From Okapia johnstoni (lineage: Eukaryota > Chordata > Mammalia > Artiodactyla > Giraffidae): DNA of 64,000 nt. This document shows positions 22,737 to 34,154 of this stretch, in pieces (positions within the stretch are counted from its first letter, which is position 1; every line of letters starts with the position of its first letter). The notes under the pieces are model-generated. The model made no database searches, was not told where the DNA came from, and saw nothing but the letters and a program-made list of their open reading frames with translations. The translations under genes and the position numbers were made by a program. Where the stretch lies: positions 63,792,985-63,856,984 of the forward strand of contig CM044321.1 in assembly GCA_024291935.2 (NCBI GenBank), in the 5' to 3' direction.

Positions 22737-22938
22737 GTGTTAGTCACTTAGTCGTGTCCAACTCTAGGTGATCCCATGGACTGTAGCCCAGGCTCCTCAG
22801 TGTATGGGGTTTTCTAGGCAAGCATCCTGGAGTGGGTTGCTATTCCCTTCTCCAGGGGATCTTCCCGACCCAGGGATTGAACCCGGATCTCCCCCATTGC
22901 AGATGGATTCTTTACTGCCTGAGCCACAATGTAAGCCT
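22737..22938 (-). mobile_element. Bov-tA SINE
   Basis: Reverse-strand Bov-tA from the BovB-derived tail (GTGTTAGTCACTTAGTCGTG) to the tRNA head (CTGAGCCACAATGTAAGCC). Diverged at both ends. Confidence 0.9.
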
Positions 22939-23190
22939 GTCTATGACCCCTAGATCCTCTTTAAAAGGAACCTAACCTGATTAGGTCAAGCCAACCCACA
23001 CTTAACAAGTAGGGATTATATTGGGTGTTTACACAGAGAAGCAGAAATCTTGAGAGGCATCTGAGAATTTTTCCTACCAGAAGTTCTTGTATTTACCTTT
23101 TAAAAACTTAGGTTGGTTTTATTTTGTTGTTTTCTTTTTAATGTCTGATATTATATGTTTAGTTCATTGGTTTTCTAATGTATTTTCTAA

Positions 23191-23402
23191 GTGAGTGTTA
23201 GTCGCTCAGTCATGTCCAACTCTTTGCAACCCCATGGACTATAGCCCACCAGGCTCCTCTGTCCATGGAATTCTCCAGGCAAGGACTGGAGTGGGTTGCC
23301 ATTTCCTTCTCCAGGGGATCTTCCCAACCCAGGGATCGAACTGAGATGTCCTGCATTGCAGGCAGATTCTTTACCATCTGAGCCACCAGGGAAGCCCCTG
23401 TC
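23191..23402 (-). mobile_element. Bov-tA SINE with TSD
   Basis: Well-preserved reverse-strand Bov-tA (GTGTTAGTCGCTCAGTCATG … GAGCCACCAGGGAAGCCCC). It is flanked by TTTTCTAA at 23183-23190 and 23403-23410, a likely 8-bp duplication. Confidence 0.92.
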
Positions 23403-23814
23403 TTTTCTAAAATCCATATAATTTTTTTCTTTGAACAGTGTATTATTGAAAGTATATTTGAAAACTTTTAATGTATGGGTTTTTTTAATTAATTTCCCTA
23501 TAATAACTCTTTTTTGTCTTAAATGCATTATAGGAGAGAATAGTGACTATATGACATCAATACTTGGGAATTTTTGAATTTTTTCCATTTTCTTATTATA
23601 ATTCTGTCAATTCTTGACTTATATCTTTGAGATCATATTTTGTTCATAGCAACTCACAACCAATGTATGTTCTTGATCAATTGAATCTTCTATCACTATG
23701 TAAGATCTCTTCATCACTAGAAATTTTTAGCTAAAATATTTTCATCAGTGACCAATGCATAATCTTATTTTATATATGTTTCTGTTAAAATATACCTTAT
23801 TTAATGCATATTGT

Positions 23815-24255
23815 TGAAACATTAACATTGAACTCAAGCCAACAGCACTGTAATCCAGGACTGAATGAAGCTCCCTTAACACATGGATTTTCTCCAAAGG
23901 CACATCACAGCCCTGTTGCTGTTAGGTACACTAGACAGCACTTAGGCACTAAGCTTGGGGGACATTTTCAATAGCAAAATCATCAGCAAAAAGCACAAAA
24001 ATGGGGGAAATGTGGTACTAAATAGACTGTGAAAGGACACATGTTTAGACTATGAAAGCTGAAATTTGATGGAGGGTCATTATAATTGACCTCAGCTGGG
24101 AACATCTGTACAGAAACTCAAATATTTTGCCACTCTGTGCATGGCCATGAATGACCATGAAATTGCTACAAATATTGATTTTGGGTTACAAATAAATTTT
24201 AGGGGGTAGGCAAATTTGCAAATACAAATTCATGAACATTGAGGATCAACTGTAG
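23815..24255. mobile_element. Possible ancient DNA-transposon fossil
   Basis: Ends in AACATTGAGGATCAACTGTAG, a phrase typical of the termini of old non-autonomous mammalian DNA transposons. Interior phrases (GAAAGGACACATG, CATGAATGACCATGAAATTGC) look repeat-like. I cannot name the family or define the left end. Confidence 0.3.
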
Positions 24256-24258
24256 TTG

Positions 24259-24278
24259 GTTTTTTTTTTTTTTTTTTT
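24259..24278 (+). repeat. Poly-T tract
   Basis: About 20 consecutive T residues, possibly the reverse-strand poly(A) tail of a retroposon that I did not otherwise recognise. Confidence 0.85.
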
Positions 24279-24416
24279 GGTTTATGTGTGGATTTAATTT
24301 ATTTAAGTTTTTGACACTGTTGGCTTCACAAATCTGGGCTTAATGTCTCTAATCAGTTCTTCAAAAAGCTAAGCCATATCTTCTGCCATGTAGGCATATC
24401 TGCCATATTGGCAGAG

Positions 24417-24560
24417 GATAAGATGGTTAGATAGCATCACTGACTCAACAGACATGAATTTGAGCAAACTCCAGGAGATAGTAGAGGCCAGAGGGGCCTG
24501 GCATGCTACAATCCATGGGGTTGCAGTCAGCCATAACTTAGCAACTGAACAACAAAAACA
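24417..24560 (+). mobile_element. BovB LINE 3' tail
   Basis: GATAAGATGGTTAGATAGC, ATCACTGACTCAACAGACATG, GGCCTGGCATGCTACAATCC and ATGGGGTTGCAG follow the BovB 3' end. Diverged CAACTGAACAACAA tail. Confidence 0.82.
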
Positions 24561-25299
24561 ACAAAATATCTTCTTTGGATATTCCTTTTCCCATTCTCTT
24601 TCTGAGACTGTAGATGTTTGTTCTTTAAGCTTTTTACTAAATTATTATTTATAACTCAACTATTACTTAGCATCTTTTGTCTCTTCATTTCTCTGTGTTG
24701 CTTTGTGAGCTAATTCTTTGGATTTCATTTCCAGTTTGTTAAATCTTTCTATAGTTGTACAAATTTGCTAAACAAGCTGTTGCTCAGTTTTTAATTTCAG
24801 TTATTTATAATTTTCACAACTTGTTTTAATACTTTTTTTCAAATACTCTTGGTCATTTTTTAATAATACTGCACTCTTGGCTTGCAAACTGTATCCTTTC
24901 TTCTACATACATATATTTTTATAGCCCATGTTAGATAATTACTTTGATTCTGTCAGAAATCATTTTGATTATGATTCTGTTTTTTTCTTCTTTATCTAGT
25001 TCATACGATGCCTTCTTAACTGATATATTTTGTGATTTTTCTTTTAACCCTAAGCCCATATTCTTTGCAAGTTTATCAGTGGTGATCTTTGAGGCTGACG
25101 TTGAAGATGGATTTCTTCAACGAGGATCTAGTCTGCTTCTCCTATGTGCCTGGGGACCATTTTTAATTGAGAACTCGAAGGCTTTGGGGATCCTTAGGAA
25201 ATTTGACTTTGGGCTGCAAACCTACATGAGGCCCAGCTTGTGTATCTAAATTCTTGGAGAATCGTTTCCTCCCCTGTCCTTGGCCCATCTCTTTCTCCT
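24561..25299. other. Flanking DNA, AT-rich
   Basis: May contain degraded L1, but nothing is callable. No gene seen. Confidence 0.3.
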
Positions 25300-25650
25300 T
25301 GAACAAGTTGCTTCCCACTCAGTTTTCATAAGACTATTTCTTCTTGGAATCACTCTTCCACCTGTTACTAGGTAACTTCAAGTCTCTTCTTAAATGTTAC
25401 TTCCTCAGGGAAGAGAAGCTCTCTCTGAAGCTCTTTGTTCCTTTCCCTCCTGGTACTTAGCAATATTGGAATTAAATAATTATTTGTGTAAGGTGTACAT
25501 ACCATCCTACTCGCTAGAGATTGTCAAGGTCATGGTCAGGGGACTTGCAAATGTACCGCACGGTTGTACTGCTCCTTCCTAGCACAGTGTCTGGCACATT
25601 GAAGACACTCAAAAAGTATTTATTTAATGAATGGATGAAGGAATGGAAAC
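25300..25650 (+). mobile_element. L2 LINE 3' end
   Basis: Sense L2 phrases: ACTTCAAGTCTCTTCTTAAATG, TACTTCCTCAGGGAAGAGAAG, and CTAGCACAGTGTCTGGCACA followed by TATTTATTTAATGAATGGATG, the canonical L2 3' terminus. Confidence 0.65.
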
Positions 25651-27689
25651 TTGTAAGTGATTTATAGTGATGTCTGTAAATATTCGGGACCTCAAAATAT
25701 CAAGAGTCAAGGATGTAACCCTAAATATAAAAATGTGAATTTCAGCCATCACCGGTTCTCTAGATACTTATTTGCTGTAGAGAACATATTCTTATTTGCT
25801 GTAGCTAATGCAGCCTGCTGTGACCATGATCTGTTGAAAGCTTTTATCCACACAAGAGGAGGATGTTGGTGTGGTGTTGATCAGGTTGACGGGAGGCTGG
25901 AGGGGTCACTGGCGTGTGATGGTGACATAATGTGTCCAGAAGGATCCCGCTCAACAGGTTAGAAAGGTGGATCCAATAACAACACACAATTTAACAAGGA
26001 AGATACAGAGCATGGGACTTAGGCCCTGTGAACCTAACTGAACAAATACGAATCGAGGGCCCTTAAGAGCCAAGCGTGTGAGACACATGGACATCTTAAT
26101 TAACTGGGTGAGTCAACAGTGCAGCACGCCTGCAGGCACACTCATGTGGTCTTTGGCTGCTTTAACAGAAGCAGCGTTCGAAGGGCAGTTGAAGTTGTGG
26201 CAGACGCCCATCACCACCCGGGTCCAGAGGCAGGTGTTGAGGGAGGTCCTGACAGCTGCCCACCACTGACGCTTCCAAACCATGTCATCTGGAAAACAGT
26301 TGAGGGGCTCTGGGTTCCTAGTGAAAGTGGAGCAGAACTTGGCAGAATACAGTAGGGCTGTCAAGGAGAGGCAGGGCCATTAGATCTGTCCCCTGTAGAC
26401 CCAAAGAGGAGAGCCGGAACCACCAAGCAAATTTGAGGGAAGTGACTCTGGGTTTTAACTTGAGGCTCTGCTGGCAGGGGAGTGGGTGGTGCTTAGCACC
26501 CCTTTCCTAAAGGAAATCACACATCACAAAGGGGGATGTGAGCTTTGGGAGGCTCTCTGTTCACTTCGGGAGGGCCTCTCGGGGTGGCAGAGTTCCTGGC
26601 TCCTTTGTACAGGTCCAGAACTTGTGTAGTTGGGACCCATATCATCATGTCTGACGCGCCAAGCCAGAGAGAAATGGCCAGTTAAAAAATTAATTTTAGA
26701 GATTTTTGTCCATCATATCTAGAATCCCCTGATCTAACCTAACTCGCAGAGGAGAATCTCATTTCTCTTCTGAGCGTGCCATGTTCAGAAGCAGCCAAAG
26801 GGAGGCTGAAAGAGGCCCCTTGTGGTGGCGGGGGATTCACGCACAGGGTGGTGAAAACCGGACTCGCTGCCACAAGGTCCCTCATCAGGGAGTTGCTTTC
26901 ATTCAGGAAGAAGGCAGAAGTAAGTGTTCTGTAATTAGAGGCGATTAGGAAACGCTGTGGGAAATGCCATAAAGAGCCTTTACCATATGGGAAGAAATAC
27001 AAAAGACAATTAAAATGACGATCATATTCTATAAAACTATTTCCCACTGTTGTGGTAGGCACTGAATATGCTTGGTATCCTAACCTAGGAGCATGGCATG
27101 TCCCAGAGAACATGTAGAGGGCTGCATGGTCCCAGAGGAGAACTGAAGAGCGATGATGAACAGGACAGAGTAAATTCCCCCTCCTAGAGGGAAAAACAGG
27201 AAGTGCGTCTCATTGCTAATATCCCTTATTCTCTAAACCTCTTTGAATCTGCATGATTAAGCACATTTTCTATGAAGAAGCCAATAAAAGTTACCTGGAA
27301 AAAAGAGGTATGTGTCAACTAAAAATTATTATTCTTCAGTTCTCTTTATCTTTCCTAGCCTCACCTGAAAACTTAATTTCAAGAAAGAAAATGAAAAAGC
27401 ACATTTAGATCAGATTGTCCATCAACTTTGTGAACAAGCATGAAGGGCAAATGTTCTCATGAAAAGTTTTGCTCAGAGAGAACAAGCTGATGGTACCTAT
27501 CACTACAGAAAGTAGTGTTCACAAAAGCAAGAGTTGTTCTCACTCTCTGTTATGAAATAATAAATCCACTGGTTAAAAGACTGCATTTTTCAGAAGAGAT
27601 TACACTTCACGTTAGAATTTGGTATTGCTTTATAGGCCATCGCAATTGGAAAATTGACTTGAATCTTAAACCCAGGAATTTTAAAAAAA
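25651..27689. other. Flanking DNA without recognised gene
   Basis: Two kilobases of largely unique-looking, moderately GC-balanced sequence, relatively free of retroposons for this window. Open frames exist (for example 26113-26364, reverse strand) but none has recognisable protein content or convincing splice sites. Confidence 0.4.
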
Positions 27690-27885
27690 TGGAGGTGGAA
27701 TCAAGATTTATTAGCTACATGACTTTGGGCAAATGAAGTAAACTTCCTCTGCCTAAATTGCTTCATCTCTGAGATGAGGATAGCAACACCTACCTTGAAT
27801 GGTTCTTAGGAGGATGGAAGAAGATAATGTACAAAAGCCCCCCAGCACAGCAAAAAGCAAGCACTCAATTAAGAGGTGCCATCAA
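27690..27885 (+). mobile_element. MIR SINE fossil
   Basis: MIR landmarks: ATTAGCTACATGACTTTGGG, CTTCATCTCTGAGATGAGGA, ACACCTACCTTGAATGG, CACTCAATTAAGAGG. Confidence 0.68.
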
Positions 27886-28212
27886 CAGAACAATGTCCAA
27901 GCCATCGTCATCTTGTGGGATACAGCGCTGTAGGTGCTCGGAGCAGCAGCTGGGGTACACAGCTTAAACAGCATTAGTTTTAGGGAGTTCCAGTGAGATC
28001 TCGGTTGCCTTCAGATTTTTATGGAGGAAAGGATGGATTGATTCCAGTTACATCTTTGATCAACCCTGGTGATGTATAGAAAGTAACATCAATTTTTGAA
28101 AATTATTTGAACAAGGAGTTTTCTGGTTAAATTTCATTTCAGTCAGGAATTATTATTGAATAGGAGTTAGATATGCCACACTGGAATAATTTAAGTACTT
28201 GTATAGTTACTT
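27886..28212. other. Flanking DNA, unassigned
   Basis: No gene or named repeat recognised. Confidence 0.3.
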
Positions 28213-28545
28213 GGGGGCTTCCCAGGTGACACTAGTGGTAAAGAACCTGCCTTCCAATGCAGAGGACACAAGAGACATGGGTTCGATCTCTAGGTCAGGA
28301 AGATCCCCTGGAGGAGGCCATAGCAACCTACTCCAGTATTCTTGCCTAGAGAATCCCATGGACAGAGGAGCCTGGTGGGCTAGGTCCATAGTGTTGCAGA
28401 GTCAGACATGACTGAAGAGACTTAGGGCGTAAGCAAACCCACTCCAGTGGGTTTCTTGCTTGGAGAATCCCATGGACAGAGAAGCATGGCAGGCTAGTCT
28501 ATGTGGTCGCAAGAGTTGACACGACTGAGTGACTAAGCACAGCAC
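28213..28545 (+). mobile_element. Bov-tA plus second Bov-A unit (BOV-A2-like)
   Basis: A full tRNA-headed unit (GGGGCTTCCCAGGTGACACTAG … ATGACTGAAGAGAC, to about 28423) is followed by a second Bov-A unit lacking the tRNA head (ACCCACTCCAGTGGG … TTGACACGACTGAGTGAC). This head-to-tail arrangement of BovB-derived units is typical of composite Bov SINEs. Confidence 0.82.
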
Positions 28546-29369
28546 ACATACCTACTTCCATTAGGTTACTGGGTACCATTTAGTGCCAGCCTGCTGTCCT
28601 GACTAAATGAGGTGACCAAAGCATAGTGGCTGGTGGGTATCATTCAGTGTGCCCATCTATTTACTTATCAGTTACCCTTTGGTGTCATGAAAGGGTTAAT
28701 AATGCCCAACAGTTTCTAGTGAGAGCACATTACAACTTCGAGGATCAAACTCAAAGGTGTTTCTTTGGACATTGTCTGCATATCCCAGGTTGAAGAGCTA
28801 GGAAAGAGGAAAGATATGGTTGAGTTACTTAAAGTGCTTAGGAAATGACCCTGACAGAACACCCATAGGGGTTACGAGATGGAATATAGTTCTTGGTTTA
28901 GCATTTTGGCATCATTTGGCATCTGTCATAGGAAAGATAAATAGAAACTCTTATTTCCCTTCTCATAATACACTTGGCTCCTTACTTTCTTCGCACTTAC
29001 CCCTTGGCCTCGTTTTGATTAGAATTTGAAGGAACAGGCTCAGTACTTTGCATGTAGTTAATTTGGTGAGTTTATTGTACTCATCCCTGGGCTATTCAGG
29101 AGTTCAAAAATAAATACGCAGCACTTGTTGAATATGTAACATGCATCTCATTTGAGCTGCATTTTATAACAAACGGTAATTATTTAGTATTTACATAATA
29201 CTGAGAAAGTAATTCAGAATAGCTCTTATTAATAATAACTAGTCAAATATACATAATGGGCTCAGCTGATAGAAAAAAAATTGATTTTCCACTAAAAGGT
29301 GTAAGCTCAGGAAGAGAGAGAAATACCTGTGTATGTGTGAGTATTCGGGACAAATACACGTCTCAAGGG
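28546..29369. other. Flanking DNA, unassigned
   Basis: No gene or named repeat recognised. Confidence 0.3.
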
Positions 29370-29591
29370 GCTTCCCAGGTGGTGCTAGTGGTAACCTGCC
29401 TGCCAAAGCAGGGGGCATAAGAGACCCAGGTTCAATCCCTGGGTTGGAAAGATCCCCTGGAGGAGGGCAGGGCCACCCACTCCAGTATTCTTGCCTGGAG
29501 AATCACATGGACAGAGGAGTCTGGTGAGCTACAGTCCATGGGGGTCGCAAAGAGTGGGACATGACTGAAGTGACTTAGCTCACACACACCC
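29370..29591 (+). mobile_element. Bov-tA SINE with 14-bp TSD
   Basis: Starts GCTTCCCAGGTGGTGCTAG, ends in a CA-rich tail after ATGACTGAAGTGAC. Flanked by perfect copies of ACACGTCTCAAGGG at 29356-29369 and 29592-29605. The perfect duplication suggests a fairly recent insertion, less than 1 kb upstream of the DCLK1 CpG island. Confidence 0.93.
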
Positions 29592-29605
29592 ACACGTCTC
29601 AAGGG

Positions 29606-30180
29606 ACATGGCCCACAGTCAGGAGATTAACTGGACCGGAATTCAGGCAGCCCACTGAACCAGGCTAAGGTTTCACGGAAGTCTGCGACCTGATCCCACT
29701 CCTTGGACTTTTGTGCAAAATGTGGAGGAAGCTGTGAGCAGTCTGGGCTCTGAGAACATTCCAGCTCTGGGAGGGAAGGCTTATGTGAGTTCACGGGGCT
29801 TTCCAGCGCTGACCGCCAGCCTTGGCAGCCACGAGGTGTCCAGTAGCGAAACTTGGCCTCTGAGTTATCAAAGACCTGCTGTGACATATTCAGCTCCAAG
29901 CAGAGGTCACAGTTTCAAGGATGACTCAAGTCCCAGGTTCCAGTGGAGTTGATGGGTGGGATCTATGCGCAGATCTGGCCCTTCCCAATTAGGGGGCCTG
30001 AGGGTGACACTCGTGTCGGTAGGGAGGGAGGGTCTGGGCATGGTCCTCGCAAGAGATGCTGCATGGATGTGTCCTGGGTGAGAACTGACGACAAGGCCAT
30101 CTCGTTGGCTTCCACAGTTCTAGGAATGGCGTCAAACCATGAGGTCACATGGAAGTGTGTGTACCGTGAGGGGAGAAATT
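29606..30180. other. DCLK1 proximal 5' flank
   Basis: Unique-looking sequence between the last upstream SINE and the CpG island. GC content rises toward the island. No TATA-type promoter or exon was recognised. Confidence 0.4.
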
Positions 30181-30489
30181 TACCCCCAACCCCCGCTCCG
30201 GCCTGCCCTGAGGGAGGACACACCTCACGTCTCCGCCGAGCACGTTTCCCGGTTCAGACCCGGTCCACGTTCTCTCTCCCGGTCCCCAGGTCCACCACCG
30301 ACCGCCCCCTGTCTCCAGAAAAGCACTCCCGGGGCCCGGGGAGGTCAGGGGGTTTGTCCAGCCAGACGCACCGAGGTCGCCGCGGCAGGCGAGGGAGCGG
30401 GAGGCGGGGGCCCGGGGCGCAGCCGTGGTGGGTGCGCCGGGCCTGGAGGGGCGGGGGCGCGGGGCGCGCACGCGGAGGAGGAGAAGGAG

Positions 30490-30782
30490 GGAGCGGGGCG
30501 GGCGAGCGAGTGAGCCACAAGAAAAGGGAGCGCGCCCGCCGCCGCCGCCGTCCTCCTCCGGAGAGAGGCAGGAGTGAGGCTGTGCGAAGCGCCGCATTTC
30601 AATGAGGACCGGCCGAGGCGCATCCCTGCTCTAGCGGCCGCAGCCCAGACGCCCGCGCTCCCGCCGCCGCCGCCGCCCAGCCCCGGCCCCGCAGCCCGGC
30701 CGCGCCCAGCCCGGCGAGGACAGCGCACGAGGCGGCCCGAGCGCGGCCACAAAGACCCCCGGGGGCGTCTCTCCGCGGACCG
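30490..30782 (+). other. DCLK1: DCLK1 exon 1, non-coding (predicted)
   Basis: Predicted 5' UTR exon inside the CpG island. The 3' edge is placed at CGGACCG|GTGCGT (donor GT at 30783-30784), the best donor I see. The 5' edge is not defined by sequence and is only set near the GC box at about 30494. The exon contains one upstream ATG (30602). DCLK1 is known to have an untranslated first exon, which supports the model, but the boundaries here are inferred without transcript data. Confidence 0.55.
30602..30634 (+). CDS. Upstream ORF in predicted DCLK1 5' UTR, 10 codons
   Basis: ATG at 30602-30604 opens a frame of ten codons (MRTGRGASLL) ending at TAG 30632-30634. It is the only ATG I find between the presumed start site and the donor at 30783. 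Its context is weak (T at -3, A at +4), so leaky scanning to the DCLK1 ATG is likely. If translated it could lower DCLK1 output. No evidence for a functional peptide. Confidence 0.35.
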   Translation: MRTGRGASLL

Positions 30783-33238
30783 GTGCGTGGTTTGCCTTCG
30801 CCCGGGGAAGGGAGCGGTGGGGAGGGCCGGCCGGGGGGCCCCGCCGGAGGCCGGGCAGTTCCCGCTTCTCCCGCAGCCGCGGGGCGCCGGGGGAGCGCGG
30901 GCGCGGAGGGCCGGTGGGCGCCCCCTCGGCCGCCGCCGCCCCGCCCGGCCGCCCTCCGTTCCTCGAGAGGTGCTGCCCCGTCCTGCCCCGGCCGGGGGCG
31001 CTGTGTGCGGGCGGCCCCGGGGCCGCGGGCACCTGCCTCTTTTGTCTGGTGCCACCGCCGCGCTGGAAACGGGGAGTCGGGCGAGCGGGGTGTCCAGGCT
31101 CCCGGTCGCTGCGTTGTTAGTGGAGAACTAGGGCGCAAGGGCCGGGCGAGGTGTTGGTCATTGTCAGAACTGGCCGCGGAGCGGGGGCCAAGTCTGCGCC
31201 CAGGAGTGGCCGGGCCAGGCCTCTTATTGTGTGTGCGCTCTCCCGCCGGCCCGGAGGGTGGAGGACGGGGGTCCGTGCATGGTGTGTGTGTGTGTGGGGG
31301 GGTTGCAGCGTGGATATAGCGAGTACATTTGCGGGGTCTCAAGTTCCTTCGGGGACTGCGAAGCTGCCCCCTGTACAAATTAGTGCCCGCAGTGCTAAAA
31401 AGCCTGCGGAGAGGAAATGGCATTCTCCTAGTGGGAGCGCACGCACCGCCCCGCATTGCCCCACAAAAAGGGCGGCGGTGGAAAACCAGGTTTGCTCCGA
31501 ATCGCTGCTGGATTGGGCGGGGAGATACTTGTAGAAGATGGAACAGATGAAAGATTTCGTTCACACCGGCTCCCTCTCCCAGCACCTGTGAACGTGTGTC
31601 TAGATTATGGTGCACACGCGTTCAGCGGCCACGCCGCAGGGTGTTCTGTGAATACGTTTTATGAATGTTCCTAAATATATCTCCTTTCCCCGGGAAAGTA
31701 GGACAGCGTTTTAAGTATGAAATGTCGCATGAATGCGGGTCAGAGAGGATTCTGAGAGAGGTTATGTGTAGGAACATTGTGAAAGGTACGCTCTCATCCT
31801 GTGATATAGCCGCGTCCAGGGTGGTGCATGCACTCTGAAGGTGTGTGCGCGCCTTGTATTGCACGCCTGTCCATCTCCCCCACATCCTGTTCCTACTGGC
31901 AAATGTGCCTTGGAATTTCTAGGTCCAGCATCTATATAGATTTTTATAAACGTTTATAAACACGGTAGTCTTTATGCCAGATTATTTCTTGGGGTGTGTG
32001 TGTGTGAGTGACTGTATGAGTATAATCTGTGAACAGGAACTCATGTGCTTATCTAGAGAAGGATGAACGCAGAGGTTCTTCACGATGGTGAGAAATCCCA
32101 CAGAGAACCATCTAAGACACCGATTTCTTGGCCTGGCAGTGTTTATAGGAAAATCTGTTGATAAGAGCCAGGCCGAGGTATCCCTGCCCAAGTGTCTATG
32201 GGCTCCCTGGCTCAGGCCTTGCAGTTACCTTTATGGTATCAGGACACACCTGTGCCCAGGCTCTTGGCCATCTATGGTCTGTGACTGGGTGGCTGTGGTC
32301 CTTAGGTGGCCGTGTAAGTCCGGTGAATCTTCCCCAGGTGCTCTTGATTCAAATAAATGACTAATCCATTGAAATTGCTGAGCCAGGCAAGCAAGGGAGA
32401 GAACACCTATTTTAATGCCACACATAATATCTGGAACACGAGGATGTGTAGTGTGGTTTTGGACATTCATTTAGTGGTAGCTGTAGCCTTCAGAATGATT
32501 TCACTGGGAGTGTGGTTTTTCTTTGTCACCAACATCATTGCCTTCTTTGGAGCAGGCTCAGTGAAGGGAAGTAAAAGATCTTGGCCCTGCTGTGGTTGAA
32601 TGCCTGATCCAGTTTGGGAAATGTACAAATAAAACAAAATCAACTTTTCTGTTCTAAATTGATCTTTTTTTTGGGGGGGGAGGGGTCTGTTGTGAAATTC
32701 TTGGTTCTAGAAGCCTTTCCCTCAAGGGGATTCCAACAATTGCTAAATCATTTGACCTTTGCCAGTTACAAATCAACAAGAGCCCCTTGGAATTAGATTT
32801 GCACTCTGGCAACACAGTTGGACCATCCTTTCCGCATGTCCTGTGTGTTTCGGTTTATTTGGATTTGAGAGGAAACGCCTAGGGTAGGAAGAATTATCAC
32901 TGCCTTTAAAAATAAAACAAAACCTTCAACAGTCAATCTGGCCTTTATACTTGAGGAAGTTTGAGGAACCTAGTGAATTGGCATGGCTGTTTGAGTACTG
33001 GCAGCGTCATCGCCCCAACACACACTCCCTTTTGGAAGACAAAAGAACGCCTTTTAAAAACAAATAATTAATAAGCGTAGGAGCAGTTATGATATCATGG
33101 GCAAAATATTCTGTTTACTCAGTTACTAGCTATCTGAAGGATTGGATATCAACTGATAATTGTTTTGAAGTTATCTAACTTCAAAATCAGTGAAACCAGT
33201 TCATACTTACATGTGGTAAATTTTTTTCTGGAAAATGC

Positions 33239-33403
33239 AAATTTTTTTATTTTAATAAAGTTATTTTATTGTTCTTATTGTTAATTAATTTATTGGCCTT
33301 GCCTCACTGCATGTGGCATCTCAGTTCCTTGACCAGGGAATGAACCCTTGCCCCCCTGCATTGAAAGTGCCGAGTCTTAACCACTGGACCGCCAGGGAAG
33401 TCC
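33239..33403 (-). mobile_element. CHR-type SINE with TSD
   Basis: Reverse-strand CHR SINE (TTGGCCTTGCCTCACTGCATG … GGACCGCCAGGGAAGTCC) with an AT-rich tail on its left. Flanked by CTGGAAAATGC at 33228-33238 and 33404-33414, a perfect 11-bp duplication. Confidence 0.88.
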
Positions 33404-33729
33404 CTGGAAAATGCCAGTTTAGACTGTCCAGGGTATTAAGTGGCATGGGGTAGTTTTCATGTTTGGAGAAAAAACGTGCCCTGAACTCATCACTCCAGAT
33501 TGAATCCCACTGCACCGCTCTTCCCCTCGCCCCCATCAGGGCGCACAGGTGGAGACATTGGAGGCCTGATGACCTGCCTGGTCTCTGTGCACATGGAGTC
33601 TCTCTGGCAGTTTAAGTGGTCTGCCCAAGAGGAGCAAAGGCTTTCAAAAGCCTGCTTTGCATTGATGAGCGGCCACTGGCAGGGGGTCTAGGCCTCTAGA
33701 CACAGAGCTCAGGTCAGAAAGGAGGGAGC

Positions 33730-33935
33730 GGAGGTGCCAGCCTCCAAGTCAGCTGGAGTAAATCCGGGTTCAAGTCCCAAGGCCCTCAGTTATGACTTTG
33801 GCACGTGGATACAGCCCGTACTCACCCTCAGTCACAATAACATCCCCTCCCTCACTGGACTGTCATGAGGTCTAGAGGGCATTTTTAGCATGTCACACAG
33901 CAATTGTTCGCCACCTGATAGTGTTAGGCACATCA
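33730..33935 (+). mobile_element. MIR SINE fossil
   Basis: MIR-like order: CAAGTCAGCTGGAGTAAATCC, GGGTTCAAGTCCC, TTATGACTTTGGCACG, ACTGTCATGAGGTCTAGAGG. Confidence 0.5.
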
Positions 33936-34154
33936 CAGACATCCGATAAAAGTGAGCTTTTTCCACTATGCATTTCAGGAGTGCACAGTCTCTAGCAGTG
34001 CATGAAGCTTTTGAGCATGAATTTTTAGTCGCTCTGCATAGATCAGAGGTCAGTTTATGGAGGGTGAAGGAAAGGTCAGGGAGGCTTGGCAGGGCTTTGG
34101 GTTGGTTTGGACTGACCTTCAGAACAGCGACATCGTCTTCATGGTGGGGTTTGG

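Larger units (their letters stand above)
30181..31260 (+). promoter_or_regulatory. DCLK1: CpG island / promoter of DCLK1 long isoform
   Basis: About 1.1 kb of very GC-rich, CpG-dense DNA, unlike the AT-rich surroundings. GC-box (Sp1-type) matches lie near 30448-30457 and 30494-30502, with a GCC-repeat at about 30537-30551. I see no TATA box near the expected start. It lies 5.5 kb upstream of the DCLK1 start codon on the same strand, so I infer that it is the promoter of the doublecortin-containing form. CpG-island promoters often also fire divergently, so an antisense non-coding transcript is possible but not shown here. Confidence 0.8.

Noticed and set aside
25651..27689. Possible last exons of an upstream neighbour gene
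   Set aside because: I looked for splice-bounded frames with recognisable protein content in this retroposon-poor stretch and found none.
30574..31131. 185-residue forward frame overlapping DCLK1 exon 1
   Set aside because: It starts at GTG, crosses the predicted splice donor and has a low-complexity Pro/Arg-rich translation. Compositional artefact.
30599..31615. 338-residue open frame on the reverse strand across the CpG island
   Set aside because: Pro/Arg/Gly/Ala-rich translation is what GC-rich DNA gives in any frame. There are no recognisable domains, and overlapping open frames exist on both strands.
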